Part shown: positions 48,918 to 59,221 of the stretch, one piece after another
Layout of the letters: the number at the start of each line of letters is the position of its first letter
Numbering within the stretch: position 1 is the first letter of the stretch
NCBI RefSeq assembly: GCF_006438965.1
Contig: NZ_RCZM01000003.1
Coordinates: 372,001 to 436,000 of the forward strand
Direction: 5' to 3'
Source of the DNA: Pedococcus bigeumensis
GTDB taxonomy: Bacteria > Actinomycetota > Actinomycetes > Actinomycetales > Dermatophilaceae
Length of the DNA: 64,000 nt
Notes under the pieces: generated by a model
The model's database searches: none
What the model was told of the DNA's origin: nothing
Seen by the model: only the letters and a program-made list of their open reading frames with translations
Translations under genes and position numbers: made by a program

Positions 48918-51900
48918 AGCCCCGACGATCGCCGAGACGATCGACGAGATACAAGCGGCCCTGCGGGACTACATCGAGGCGACTTACCACGTCGGCAACC
49001 CCACCGTGATTGAGCAGCGGCGGCAATTGCTCAAGACGGAGGGCGTGCTCTTTAAGGCGCCATACATCGAGAGCACACCCCGCTACCAAACCAATCGTCG
49101 GTTCGGCGATCTCGAGCTCAACGCCGCCGTCCACCAGTTGTTCGGCATGCTTACCCAGAAGGTTGGTGACCTCGACCGTCTCCTCTATGACCCGCCGTAC
49201 ACACACCAGGCCGAGGCGTTGGAGTGGACCTCCCGAGACGGTAAGAGTTTGGCGATCACCACCGGAACTGGCTCTGGAAAGACCGAGTCCTTCCTCCTGC
49301 CCATGCTGGCTAAGTTGGCAACGGAGGCAGCACAGCGACCCGCATCGTTCCAAGCGCCCGCAGTCCGGGCTCTGATCCTCTACCCCATGAACGCGTTGGT
49401 GAATGACCAACTCGGCCGACTCCGTCTGCTCCTCGGCGATGCTCGCGTCACGACGCAGTTCCAGGCGTGGGCAGGTCGACCGCCGAGGTTCGCTCGCTAC
49501 ACGAGCCGCACGCTGTATCCGGGAGTGCGGACAGTTAAGAAGGACCAGCAGCGCTTGGGCTCCATCGAGGACTTCTACATCCTCCTTATCAACCAGGCAG
49601 CCGACCCAACGTCCCCCTGGCACCAAGAGGCTAAGGCGCTCAAGGACAAGCTGGAGAAGCGCGGCAAGTGGCCTGCCAAGCCGGATCTCAAGGCATGGTT
49701 CGGCCAAAAGGGATCTCGCTGGCAGGACAAGGACGGCAACTTCGTCCGTGCTGTCATGCAGCCGGATGATCCGGAACTCCTGACTCGTCATGAGGTCTTG
49801 GCTGCACCCCCGGACGTCCTCATCACGAACTACTCAATGTTGGAGTACATGCTGATGCGGCCGCTGGAGCGCCCGGTTTTTGACCACACGCGCCAGTGGC
49901 TTGCCGACAACCCCGAGGAGAAGTTTCTACTCGTAGTCGACGAGGCACACCTCTACCGGGGCGCAGCAGGTGCCGAAGTGGCGCTCCTCCTCCGTCGCCT
50001 TCGCGCCCGCCTTGGGATCTCGTCCGAGCGACTTCAGATCATCACCACAAGCGCCAGCTTTACGACCGCCGAGTACGCGCGATCATTTGCCGCCCAGCTG
50101 ACAGGAAAGGATCCCGACGACTTTCGGACGGTAACGAGCAAGTGGGCGCTCCGCGATGGGGCATCCACTGGTTCGGCTACGGACGCTGCCATGCTGGCTG
50201 AGTTCGCCCTGGACGACTTCTACGCGGCAGAGACCGATGCCGAGCGCGCGGCGGTCGCATCAAGGGTCTTAAGTGAGCGTGGCGTAGGGGATCTGGACCG
50301 CGGCATCGGGTCATTGTTGGATGAGGCCCTCGGTTCATACGGGCCGATGAGCCTGCTCGTCAACGAGACTATGCAGAAGGCGCAGCCGCTCAGCGAACTT
50401 GGCAATGTCATCTTCCCGGGCGTCGACGCCCCAGTAGCGGACAAGGCCGTGACAACTCTCGTGGCGCTCGGTAGCGCGGCAAGGCGGAGGCCCGATGAGG
50501 CTGGTCTGCTGCCCTGCCGCGTGCACGCCTTCTTTCGTGGCCTCCCTGGACTTTGGGCCTGCCTCGACCCCGAATGCGATGCCGTAGATCGACACACCCT
50601 GCCACCTGCCCTCGGACCCATCGGCAAGTTGTTTGCCCAGCCTCAGGCAACGTGCGATTGCGGCGCTCGTGTATTCGAGTTCTACACGTGTCGCCACTGC
50701 GGGTCGGCCTACGCGCGGGCCTATACCGACAGTCTTCAGGACCCGTCCTTCCTATGGCACGAGCACGGAGGTGCATTCCAGAGCACTGCTGGTGCGATCC
50801 CGGAACTGTTCGCATTGGACCTCCTACTCGAAGAGCCGTCCGCCGGACAGGTAGAGGTTGTTGAGATCGACCTCGTGACCGGCCGCCTCAATCCGCCGAA
50901 ACCACCAGCCCGAAGCCGAGTCGTGTTCATCCCCAAGCTTCGCAGCGGCGAAACGGTCACCGGCGACGACGAGGATGACGACGCCGATGACCGGGCCGAG
51001 GCCACCGGAGAATTCAAGCCTTGCGGCGTGTGTGGTCAACTGGCTGGTTTCGGACGTTCATCGGTCCAGGACCACCAGACAAAGGGCGACCAGCCGTTTC
51101 AAGCGCTGGTCACTCGCCAAATCGAGGTACAGCCGCCGAGCGCCCCGTACTCGGACTTTGCCCCCTTGCGGGGTCGCAAGGTGTTGGCATTCTCCGACTC
51201 GCGTCAGGTCGCCGCCCGGCTCGCCCCGAACTTGCAGGCCTATTCGATGCGCGACGTGATTCGGCCCCTGATCCTGAAGGGGTGGACCGACCTAGCCGCC
51301 CAACCGGGCATCGGCGAGCAACTCAGCCTTGAGCGGCTGCATCTGGCTGTGATGGTGGGAGCGAAACAGCTCAGGGTGCGATTGAGACCCGAGTTGCGTC
51401 AGGCAGAGTCGCTTCACGTCTTGGGCGATGTTGGCCGAGCCATCGACAAGGGCGCACTAACCGGCAACATCGCCGCCACGATGGAACTACTGATGCTCAC
51501 AGCTCAGCCGCCTCAAGCACTCCTTCGCGCGATGTACCTGACACTCACCGACAAGTACTACGGACTGACGTCTCTGGGACTCGCGTCCCTGCGCGAAAAG
51601 GCCAGCATGACTGATGAACTGTTGGCCCAGTTGCCCGCCATAGATGGGGTCGCGTCCAGCAACGATGAACGGCTCGCACTGCTCCGCCTGTGGCTTGCCC
51701 AGTGGTCGACCCCGGCACGCGGCATCTGGTTTCCTTCGATGACGGAGGAGTGGTGGCGGCAGAAGGGCGGCGTCAAGCCACACTCGGGCAGGTTCCAGAT
51801 CATTGAGCGCTGGCTCGCCACTCCGGCGGCCAAGAAGGTCTTCAAGGAGTCGTGGCTTCCCACCCTCCTCACCAAGTTCTGCGAGCAGACGGGTTCGAAG

Positions 51901-54477
51901 TACCGGATGTTGGCGGGCAACGTCGGTCTCGACCTCGGCGGCATGTGGGGCTACTGCGAGCGCTGTCGCTTCACGCAGCGTCCGTTCCCTGGATCGTCCA
52001 AATGTGTGAGCTGCGGTGCTGACCGCGTCCGGACCCTCGACCCGGAGACGGACGAGGTTTTCCAAGCACGGAAAGGCTATTACCGGGGCAGCGCAGAACG
52101 TGCGCTGCGGACGCCCGAGAAGCAGATCATGAGCATCATCGCGGCCGAACATACCGCCCAACTCAACGCAGCCCAGTCCGACGCCGTCTTCTCGCGCGCA
52201 GAAGAGTACGAACTGCTGTTCCAAGACGTCAACGTGGGCTTGCCTCGCCCGGGAGAGCATGAACGGGCAGCGATCGACGTGCTGTCTTGCACGACCACGA
52301 TGGAGGTCGGCATCGACATCGGCAGCTTGTCAGGTGTCGCTCTACGCAACATGCCGCCGTCGCGAGCCAACTACCAGCAGCGAGCTGGTCGGGCGGGCCG
52401 CCGAGGCAATGCGATCGCGACCGTCGTGGCGTTTGGAAGCGCCGACACTCACGACGACCACTACTTCCGCAACCCCGACCTCATGATTCGCGGTCAGGTC
52501 GACGACCCGATCTTGACGCTGGACAACGACGAGATTGCTCGACGGCACCTCATCGCATATCTGCTCCAGCGCTACAACGAAGACCGGCTACCTCAGATCG
52601 AACCCGAGGATCAGCCACAATTGTTTGCGGTGCTGGGAACAGTTCGCGGCTTTGTCGGCACGACCTCACCGCTGAATCGCACCGACTTCGAGGAGTGGTT
52701 GAAGGAGCACGAGGCGACCCTTCAAAGCGATGTCGATTCGTGGCTGCCCGCGGAACTGACGATTGAGGATCGAAGAGGGCTCCTTGGCGGGCTGGTATTC
52801 CGCACACTCGACGAGATCGATAAGGCACTCGACATAGAACCGAACGGCAAACTGCCCGAGCCCGAGCGAGGCGACGTGACGCCGGAAGCTGAGGAGGTCG
52901 ACGAGGGCGAGTCAGGTGAGGATGGTGCTGAACTCCCCAGCGAGCATCGAAGCCAGACGAACCTTCTTGACCGCCTTCTGTACAAGGGAGTGCTGCCTCG
53001 ATACGCCTTTCCAACGGACGTTGTCGCCTTCCACGTCTTCGATCGGGACAAGTCGGAGCCGTTTCGCACTGAGTTCCGCTACGCACCGAGCCAAGGCCTG
53101 CCGGTCGCGCTAAGCCAGTACGCTCCGGGCAAGGTGGTGTGGATCGACAACAAGGAGTGGACCTCCGGCGCGATCTACGCCCCAGTTCACAAAGAGCGGT
53201 TTCAGGCATGGCGCGACAAATGGCTCTACTTCGAGTGCCAGGTCTGCCACTACGCCAAGCACTTTCCGTATGACCAAGCCGAACGCGGCGAGGAGCGTGA
53301 TTGTCCGGCGTGCGGCGCGGTGGGCAAGTTTGGTAAGGCGATGAACTGGATGCGCCCGCCCGGCTTTGCCCACCGCGCGAATGACGAACCTGGTACCAGC
53401 CCAGACGATGCCCCGGCGAATAGCTATGCAACGCGGGCCAAACTGGTTGCGGAAGGCCCGGAGGAAGACGAAGCCTGGGACCACGTTGCGGATCGTGTGG
53501 AGCAGACTTATCGCAGGGACAAGCTCCTGGTCACCAACACGGGCCCCCGCGGCGAGGGCTACAGCTACTGCACACGATGCGGCCTGATCGAGCCCACCAA
53601 GGGTGCAACCGGAATCGTCGCGGGGACCCACCCGAAGCCGTATCCCGACGAGCGGGAGCCGGATTGCCAGGGCTCGGCGGCAACGCGGGGCCTGGTGTTG
53701 GGAACGGACTTCATCTCGGACGTCCTGCTCGTGCGCTTGACGGTCGAGGAGCCGATCACCCTGCGACCTGAACTGCTCTCGACCCAGGTGGCCCTTCGAA
53801 CCATCGCAGAAGCGCTCACCATTGCGGCCACCGGAGAACTCGATATCGATGCCAGCGAACTTCAAGCCGAGTACCGTCCGGCGCTTACCCCTGGCGGGAA
53901 CCACGGTCTGGAGGCGGAGATCTACCTGTACGACACCTTGGCCGGTGGCGCGGGCTTCACTCGCCGGGTGCATGGCTACGGCATCTCGATATTCCAGAAG
54001 GCGCTGGAGCGGCTGGAGGCTTGCCCGGCCAATTGTGACGCCTCGTGCTACCGGTGCCTGAGGAGCTTCCGCAACCGGTTTGAGCACGGGCTCCTAGACC
54101 GCAAGGTCGGTGCCGCGCTCCTTAGGTACGTCCTTGACGGCACCATTCCGACGCTCGACGCCGTGCGTGTGAATCAATCGATTGACAGGCTCCTGGCTGA
54201 TCTACAGAGCCGCGGTATCGAGGGCGTGGAGTTCTTGAAGAACCAAGCAGTCGAGATCGATGGCCTGGGCACCGTCACGGCTCCCATTCTGGTTCGCGAC
54301 AAGGGTCGTGAGCGCATCTTCTACATTCATAGCCCGCTCACGCGCGACAGGCCGCCCTCCCGGGACCTATGGGACGCCAAGGAGTTGGGTGGTGTACCGG
54401 TGTACCCGATCGACGATCTGGTGGTCATGCGGAACCTACCCGTCGCCAGCCAGCAGGTACTGCGATGGCTGACCTGA
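48907..54477 (+). CDS. Giant DEAD/DEAH-box helicase with DUF1998 (MZB) domain, DruE-like
   Basis: An 1856-aa superfamily 2 helicase. Walker A is GTGSGKT (residues 120-126), motif Ib LYPMNALVNDQ, Walker B DEAH (345-348), motif III TTSAS. The C-terminal helicase half has TTTMEVGIDIGSL and QQRAGRAGRRG (about 1157-1166). Four zinc ribbons lie around residues 555-600, 1015-1040, 1440-1480 and 1540. The C-terminal DUF1998 Cys cluster CPANCDASCYRC is near 1706. Size and layout match DruE of Druantia more than DrmA/DrmB of DISARM. GTG start; the last 13 bp overlap the nuclease gene. Confidence 0.88.
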   Translation: MASEAPTIAETIDEIQAALRDYIEATYHVGNPTVIEQRRQLLKTEGVLFKAPYIESTPRYQTNRRFGDLELNAAVHQLFGMLTQKVGDLDRLLYDPPYTHQAEALEWTSRDGKSLAITTGTGSGKTESFLLPMLAKLATEAAQRPASFQAPAVRALILYPMNALVNDQLGRLRLLLGDARVTTQFQAWAGRPPRFARYTSRTLYPGVRTVKKDQQRLGSIEDFYILLINQAADPTSPWHQEAKALKDKLEKRGKWPAKPDLKAWFGQKGSRWQDKDGNFVRAVMQPDDPELLTRHEVLAAPPDVLITNYSMLEYMLMRPLERPVFDHTRQWLADNPEEKFLLVVDEAHLYRGAAGAEVALLLRRLRARLGISSERLQIITTSASFTTAEYARSFAAQLTGKDPDDFRTVTSKWALRDGASTGSATDAAMLAEFALDDFYAAETDAERAAVASRVLSERGVGDLDRGIGSLLDEALGSYGPMSLLVNETMQKAQPLSELGNVIFPGVDAPVADKAVTTLVALGSAARRRPDEAGLLPCRVHAFFRGLPGLWACLDPECDAVDRHTLPPALGPIGKLFAQPQATCDCGARVFEFYTCRHCGSAYARAYTDSLQDPSFLWHEHGGAFQSTAGAIPELFALDLLLEEPSAGQVEVVEIDLVTGRLNPPKPPARSRVVFIPKLRSGETVTGDDEDDDADDRAEATGEFKPCGVCGQLAGFGRSSVQDHQTKGDQPFQALVTRQIEVQPPSAPYSDFAPLRGRKVLAFSDSRQVAARLAPNLQAYSMRDVIRPLILKGWTDLAAQPGIGEQLSLERLHLAVMVGAKQLRVRLRPELRQAESLHVLGDVGRAIDKGALTGNIAATMELLMLTAQPPQALLRAMYLTLTDKYYGLTSLGLASLREKASMTDELLAQLPAIDGVASSNDERLALLRLWLAQWSTPARGIWFPSMTEEWWRQKGGVKPHSGRFQIIERWLATPAAKKVFKESWLPTLLTKFCEQTGSKYRMLAGNVGLDLGGMWGYCERCRFTQRPFPGSSKCVSCGADRVRTLDPETDEVFQARKGYYRGSAERALRTPEKQIMSIIAAEHTAQLNAAQSDAVFSRAEEYELLFQDVNVGLPRPGEHERAAIDVLSCTTTMEVGIDIGSLSGVALRNMPPSRANYQQRAGRAGRRGNAIATVVAFGSADTHDDHYFRNPDLMIRGQVDDPILTLDNDEIARRHLIAYLLQRYNEDRLPQIEPEDQPQLFAVLGTVRGFVGTTSPLNRTDFEEWLKEHEATLQSDVDSWLPAELTIEDRRGLLGGLVFRTLDEIDKALDIEPNGKLPEPERGDVTPEAEEVDEGESGEDGAELPSEHRSQTNLLDRLLYKGVLPRYAFPTDVVAFHVFDRDKSEPFRTEFRYAPSQGLPVALSQYAPGKVVWIDNKEWTSGAIYAPVHKERFQAWRDKWLYFECQVCHYAKHFPYDQAERGEERDCPACGAVGKFGKAMNWMRPPGFAHRANDEPGTSPDDAPANSYATRAKLVAEGPEEDEAWDHVADRVEQTYRRDKLLVTNTGPRGEGYSYCTRCGLIEPTKGATGIVAGTHPKPYPDEREPDCQGSAATRGLVLGTDFISDVLLVRLTVEEPITLRPELLSTQVALRTIAEALTIAATGELDIDASELQAEYRPALTPGGNHGLEAEIYLYDTLAGGAGFTRRVHGYGISIFQKALERLEACPANCDASCYRCLRSFRNRFEHGLLDRKVGAALLRYVLDGTIPTLDAVRVNQSIDRLLADLQSRGIEGVEFLKNQAVEIDGLGTVTAPILVRDKGRERIFYIHSPLTRDRPPSRDLWDAKELGGVPVYPIDDLVVMRNLPVASQQVLRWLT

Positions 54478-55694
54478 TAGAGCCGAAGAGCTTCGATACT
54501 GGAGTCCTCTTCGGACGTGCGCTACTGCCCGAAGGTCCCGCGATGTGGAGTTACTCGTCTCTCAAGGAGATCGAAACCTGCCCGCGCCGCTATGCCTTGT
54601 CCCGTGCCGACTACCCAGAGCTGTGGGGGCAGAACGGTTATCCGCGCGTGCCCGTTCCGGCTGCTATCAAGGGGGACGTGGTGCACGGCGCGCTCGAAGC
54701 AATCGTAAGAGCGCTGGTCAGGGCGGGATGCTCGTCCACGCGATCGGCCGATGCGGTTGCGGTCCTGCGGGAACTCGGAGGATACACAGAGGTCGCTAAA
54801 CGGGTGCTCGCGGCACAACTCGCTCGACTTGACGGGAACCCGCGCCTCAGCAGCGAGCGGCGAGAACAACTTACTCGCGCCCTTAACGACTGGTTACCCG
54901 AAGCACGCGAGCAGATCCAGACCTACCTCACTCGGATGGAACTTCATCCCGGCGCAGACGCTCCCGTTAAGGCGGCCACAACGCCAGGTGGATCCGCGAC
55001 TCGTCATGCCGCGCGGCGGGGTGATCACCCCGAGCGAGAACTCGTGGCGACTGATCTGCGCCTCAAAGGTCGAGTGGATCTCTTAAGCGTTGACGCGAAC
55101 GGCGCCTGGATCACGGACTTCAAGACCGGCGCGGAGGACCCGACGCATCACGACCAGCTCAGGCTGTACGCACTACTTTGGGTGACCGACACCATTGCCA
55201 ACCCGGACGGATTAGATGTATCCGCCCTAGTTGCTGCCTACCCGACTCATGAGGTTGAAGTGCCGGTTCCAAATGCCAGTGAGCTTTCGGGACTCGAACG
55301 CGAAATCATCGCCAGGATCGAAGCAGCAGAGGCGGTCGCCACGTCTGATGTGCCCACTGCCGTGGTTGGTGAGCACTGCGGGGTGTGCAATGTCCGAGGA
55401 CTTTGTGACAGGTACTGGACGACGAGCGCGCCAAACACGGCAGAAGTGGCCGACGGGGATTGGTACGACCTCCAGGGAACCGTCGTGCGGGAACACGGCG
55501 TCAAGAGTTGGGTGCTACGCGAAACGAAATCGGGTCATGAAGTCTTGGTGCGGACACCCACTCCGTCGTTTGCGCTGCCGATCGGCCTTGAGGTTCGTGT
55601 TCTTGGTGCGCGACGGACCGTTGATCCCGACGACGAGGACTCTCTGATCGCTGTGCTCACCGGCTTCTCGGAGGTACTTCGGCTTGCGGGCTAG
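54465..55694 (+). CDS. PD-(D/E)XK nuclease with Fe-S cluster cysteines (Cas4/RecB-like)
   Basis: A 409-aa nuclease. The core has GDVVHGALEAIV (His), KGRVDLL (Asp near residue 205), ITDFKTG (Asp218, Lys220) and DQLRLYALLW, as in the RecB/AddB/Cas4 clade. Cys39 in ETCPRRY and a late cluster CGVCNVRGLC (about residues 305-314) would hold a 4Fe-4S cluster. The last about 90 residues form an extra beta domain. ATG 54465 lies inside the helicase end, so the two are co-translated. It stops 4 bp from the convergent DruA-like gene. Confidence 0.87.
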   Translation: MADLIEPKSFDTGVLFGRALLPEGPAMWSYSSLKEIETCPRRYALSRADYPELWGQNGYPRVPVPAAIKGDVVHGALEAIVRALVRAGCSSTRSADAVAVLRELGGYTEVAKRVLAAQLARLDGNPRLSSERREQLTRALNDWLPEAREQIQTYLTRMELHPGADAPVKAATTPGGSATRHAARRGDHPERELVATDLRLKGRVDLLSVDANGAWITDFKTGAEDPTHHDQLRLYALLWVTDTIANPDGLDVSALVAAYPTHEVEVPVPNASELSGLEREIIARIEAAEAVATSDVPTAVVGEHCGVCNVRGLCDRYWTTSAPNTAEVADGDWYDLQGTVVREHGVKSWVLRETKSGHEVLVRTPTPSFALPIGLEVRVLGARRTVDPDDEDSLIAVLTGFSEVLRLAG

Positions 55695-55698
55695 CCCG

Positions 55699-57681
55699 TC
55701 ACGCCTCGTGCCGAGCGCGGCTTGGCATCGGCAGGTCTCCATTATCGGTCGGTAAGGGGACGCGGGCCCCATGCTGGATCGGCCGGACCAGTCGGTGCTC
55801 ACGCATCGTCTCCCGGACTTGATCTTGGGCTGCGCGGTTGCGCGCCCACCGATCGAACCACCAACTGGCCACTGCCTCTCCGGCGTCGTGCGGTTCCGGG
55901 TCGAGCAGATACTGGGGCTCTGGGTCGATACCGAGCGAGTAGTCGCGCAAGTTCTCGACGAGCGGCACGCCGTACAGGATGCGTTCACGCCCATGCTTGA
56001 GCAGGTCGTTGGCCGACCAGCCGAGCGAGGCTAAGCCAAGCCGTACTTTGCGCAGGCGTGGACTAACGCCCTCGCCGAACAGACTGTTAACCCGGACAAG
56101 CCCACCGGTGTGCTCTGACAGCCGCACCAAGGCTTCAACGGTCTCATCAGAGAAGTGTGAAGTCCCGAACGAGCGCGAGCGACCAAGCTTGTGGAAGCCA
56201 ATTCGGGACTGCTCGGAACCACCGACGGCGGAGGCGGGCCAGAACAATCGGTTGTACTGACTCGATCCAGTCCCATACAGCGAAGTGGTTCCCACGAAGG
56301 CCAGTCGAGCCTCCCGGGTGATCGGACGACCGGCCATTGCCGAAGCTATCTCGCTCGGGCGCGAGTACTTGGCCCGGTAGGCCCCCAACATCTGCGGTGA
56401 TGCAGCCAAGGCCCCAACCAGCTTGCCTGCTGCCAAGGAGTTGTATGGCGCAACGGCGCCGCACACGGTGAGATCCGCGATGACAGTGCCGACGCGCTCA
56501 CCTCGGGCCCGCCGCGATATCCGCCCGATCTGCGCTTTCGCCCTCGGGTCAGCCAGGGCCTTGCGGAGACCGGCAGCGGTGGGCCTATCGCCTAAGTAAC
56601 TGCCCAACAGTCTTTGAATATCGAGAGTCTCCGCGAGGACTGATGATCGCTTTGAACGAAAGAGATGCGATTCGGCTCGCTCGACCCAGGCATCGGTCTG
56701 GATGTTGCGAACTTCGCGGATCGTCCCCCCACGATGGTGTTTCGCCCGATGGCGCTCTGCGTCGGCCTTGAGCCGAGCGACGACATCCTGCGTCGGGGCC
56801 TTCAGGTCGTTCGGTTGCAGCACACCGTCGCGAAGCAGGTCCTCGACATAGAGTTCGCGCTTCTGCGTCTTGATGCGTCGCCCCAGCCAACGAGCCACTT
56901 CATCCGTCGGTTCACGTTCCAGGGCCGCAACGAACTGCTTGGTGTCCCAGCCCATCCAGGTGTCACGTTCAGCAATTTGGACGACGGGACTGGAGATCGC
57001 AGCCAGGCCGATCACGGCGTGATACTGCGTAGCAGCGTCACGGATCAGGATGGGCATGGAGCGCCCGGGCACGGTCGAGTAGGCATTCGACCAGGTGTGA
57101 CGGAAGTAGCGCCAGACGTCATGCAACCTGAAGCCGGTTAGTTCGCAGATCGCGGAACCATCCACGATCTGGATGTACGGCTGGATTGTGTTCCGATCGT
57201 CAAGGTTTGCCTCAAGCGAATCGGCAAGTTCGCGCCCATCACGCATCAGGTTAAAGATTGACACCAGTCTGTCGTTGTACTGATGGGGCCGTTCCATGCC
57301 TTCCACGAACCTGCGCACGCTTGGCTGCCGAAGCTGGGCGTCACGGCGAAGGTGTTCCTGTCGCCGGATGCGCGCTTTCTCGGTGGCGCGCTCGGCCTGC
57401 GTTTCGGGAGGGCTAAGGAGGGGCCCATGCCTGTCCACCTGGGCTGTCCAGCCTTGATCGACCAAGTCGATAACCGTGTGTGCGGCTGCGGCCAGCCGTG
57501 GTTGGTTGTAGATGTCACCGAGTTCCGCGGCGGCAATCCAGAAGGCGTGATCGAGTCCCGCGTCGGCGTCGAAACCCGCACGCGCGAGCAGAGTGCACAG
57601 CCGGGTGAAACCGCGTCGCTCTTTCGCTGTTGCTCCCGGTGGAAGTGCCAGCGGGATGTACTTCGAGTCGTCTTCTCTCAT
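55699..57681 (-). CDS. DruA-like (DUF4338) protein
   Basis: A 660-aa protein. Residues 165-250 carry PYIQIVDG..., VPGRSMPILIRDAA, AVIGLAAISSPVVQIAERDTWMGWD, recalling the RDxxIGW core of the DruA/DUF4338 family. The second half has CGAVAPYNSLAAGKLVGAL (407-425) and TTSLYGTGSSQYNRL (465-479), the strongest conserved block. DruA marks type I Druantia, but E. coli DruA is shorter (about 400 aa). It overlaps the GHKL ATPase stop (ATGA), so the two form an operon facing the helicase operon. Confidence 0.62.
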   Translation of the reverse strand: MREDDSKYIPLALPPGATAKERRGFTRLCTLLARAGFDADAGLDHAFWIAAAELGDIYNQPRLAAAAHTVIDLVDQGWTAQVDRHGPLLSPPETQAERATEKARIRRQEHLRRDAQLRQPSVRRFVEGMERPHQYNDRLVSIFNLMRDGRELADSLEANLDDRNTIQPYIQIVDGSAICELTGFRLHDVWRYFRHTWSNAYSTVPGRSMPILIRDAATQYHAVIGLAAISSPVVQIAERDTWMGWDTKQFVAALEREPTDEVARWLGRRIKTQKRELYVEDLLRDGVLQPNDLKAPTQDVVARLKADAERHRAKHHRGGTIREVRNIQTDAWVERAESHLFRSKRSSVLAETLDIQRLLGSYLGDRPTAAGLRKALADPRAKAQIGRISRRARGERVGTVIADLTVCGAVAPYNSLAAGKLVGALAASPQMLGAYRAKYSRPSEIASAMAGRPITREARLAFVGTTSLYGTGSSQYNRLFWPASAVGGSEQSRIGFHKLGRSRSFGTSHFSDETVEALVRLSEHTGGLVRVNSLFGEGVSPRLRKVRLGLASLGWSANDLLKHGRERILYGVPLVENLRDYSLGIDPEPQYLLDPEPHDAGEAVASWWFDRWARNRAAQDQVRETMREHRLVRPIQHGARVPLPTDNGDLPMPSRARHEA

Positions 57682-59129
57682 GACTTCTGCAGCATCCGTC
57701 CGTAGGTGCTACCCCAAGCGTGGAGAAGATCATCCAGGCGGTGGCCCGCCCGTTCCATCTGGACCGCAGTTCGCGCGAACGACAGCAGGAGCAATTCAAT
57801 AGAGGTCCGGAGCTCCGCTGCCGCCTCGCTGTCGATGGACTGCAGCGGCTGATACAGAGCTGAGAAGGCTGGATGGTCGGTGTTGAGGGTTAGCGAGAGC
57901 GTCCGCTGCGCAAGCGTCGAGCGAAACATCACCTCCATCGGGAGCACATCGGACGAAATTCGGTACTGGATGGCGCCCCCTCTCGCGCGTGAGGGGATAA
58001 TCGGTAGGTCCGGGTCGACCGCGGTCGCGATGCGACACGACGCCTCGGCAGCGGACTGAAACTTCAGATCCTCGAATGCCTGGCGCACCTTCGCGTTCAG
58101 GAGGCGGGCGATCGATTCTAGTTCGGGCTCTATGGCATGGCGGAGTGCCCTCGAAGGGCGGATGCCCTGCTTGTTGATCGTGATGCCAAAGTGCTCGTCA
58201 AGGATGGGGTCAAACTCGATCTCGCAGCGCCACCAGTCGTCATAGTTCTCCTTGCGCTTGGAACCCATGAGGTGCCAACCGCTCGCGATTTCACGACCCG
58301 CGCGCAGGATCGAGACACCCCCGCCGCCGACGATCCCTACCCGCCGCTTCGTCACGTTATCGAGGTGCTGCCAGCGCTGCACTGGGAGCATGGCGAAGCG
58401 CACCGTCACGACGGAGGAGTCGCCCCCGCTCGTCTCCAACTCGTACTCAAGCTGATCGAATGCCAGGCTGGCGGCAGCACCCTCAAGCTTGGTCGTGAGC
58501 AACATGGGATCGACCGCCTCCACCGGTGACCCATTGATGGTCATGTTGAAGCCCGCTGTGAGGAAGCGCCGGTACATACGTCCGAGGTCGCGATGCAGAG
58601 ACCGCTCCAGCCACGCCAGTCGGCGATACTCGATGCGGTCACATTCCATCCAGCGCACTCGACAACCGGAGTCGCTGGTGCTGAAAGCCCCGCGGTGAGC
58701 TCCGATCGCGGGATCACTTCCGGCCACGATCGCATCGACGTCGAGGGTGACGGACTGCTCGGACTTGTGGTTCTGCCACGCGGTCACCTCCACGCGTCGA
58801 GCCTGGCTGAGGCTCGCTGCGGGGAGACCCATGCCGAAGCGACCGAAGGACTTCCGCGCGTCGAAGCGGGTGGAGCCCCCGAATCGCAGGCACAGTTCGA
58901 GTTCGACCTTGGACATGCCGACGCCGTTGTCTTCCACCACGATCTGGGGAAGAGCGTCCGATGTGATGCGGCTGATCGTGATGGCGACCGCGGTGGCGCA
59001 CGCCTGCAGGGAGTTATCGACTAGTTCAGCCAGGGCCGTTGAGATGCTCAGGTACCCAGACTCACGAACCGCCCGAATGAAGTTCGCGGAGACCAGGAGA
59101 TCGTCAACTCGTTCCGGTCGTCGGCTCAT
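57678..59129 (-). CDS. GHKL (Hsp90/MutL/histidine-kinase-type) ATPase
   Basis: A 483-aa protein from ATG 59129. The Bergerat ATP fold is intact: N box ELVDNSLQA, G1 VEDNGVGMS, G2 FGRFGMGLPAASLS. There is no DHp or receiver domain, so it is not a sensor kinase; it resembles the stand-alone Hsp90-like or MORC-type ATPases common in defence islands. After the ATPase a second domain has GGGGVSILRAGREI and TINKQGIRPSRALRHAI, as in MutL/GyrB-like transducers. Coupled to the DruA-like gene by a 4-bp overlap. Confidence 0.88.
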   Translation of the reverse strand: MSRRPERVDDLLVSANFIRAVRESGYLSISTALAELVDNSLQACATAVAITISRITSDALPQIVVEDNGVGMSKVELELCLRFGGSTRFDARKSFGRFGMGLPAASLSQARRVEVTAWQNHKSEQSVTLDVDAIVAGSDPAIGAHRGAFSTSDSGCRVRWMECDRIEYRRLAWLERSLHRDLGRMYRRFLTAGFNMTINGSPVEAVDPMLLTTKLEGAAASLAFDQLEYELETSGGDSSVVTVRFAMLPVQRWQHLDNVTKRRVGIVGGGGVSILRAGREIASGWHLMGSKRKENYDDWWRCEIEFDPILDEHFGITINKQGIRPSRALRHAIEPELESIARLLNAKVRQAFEDLKFQSAAEASCRIATAVDPDLPIIPSRARGGAIQYRISSDVLPMEVMFRSTLAQRTLSLTLNTDHPAFSALYQPLQSIDSEAAAELRTSIELLLLSFARTAVQMERAGHRLDDLLHAWGSTYGRMLQKS

Positions 59130-59221
59130 GACTCTCCGTATGTCGTGGCGAAACTGTCTGGGGTCAGAGTAGCTGCCCGTCTGGCTGGTGCGCACCTTGT
59201 GCGCGAGTCCGAAGCGTCACG

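Noticed and set aside
54465-55694. Cas4 of a CRISPR system
   Set aside because: No repeat-spacer array or other cas genes anywhere in the window; protein is longer than Cas4.
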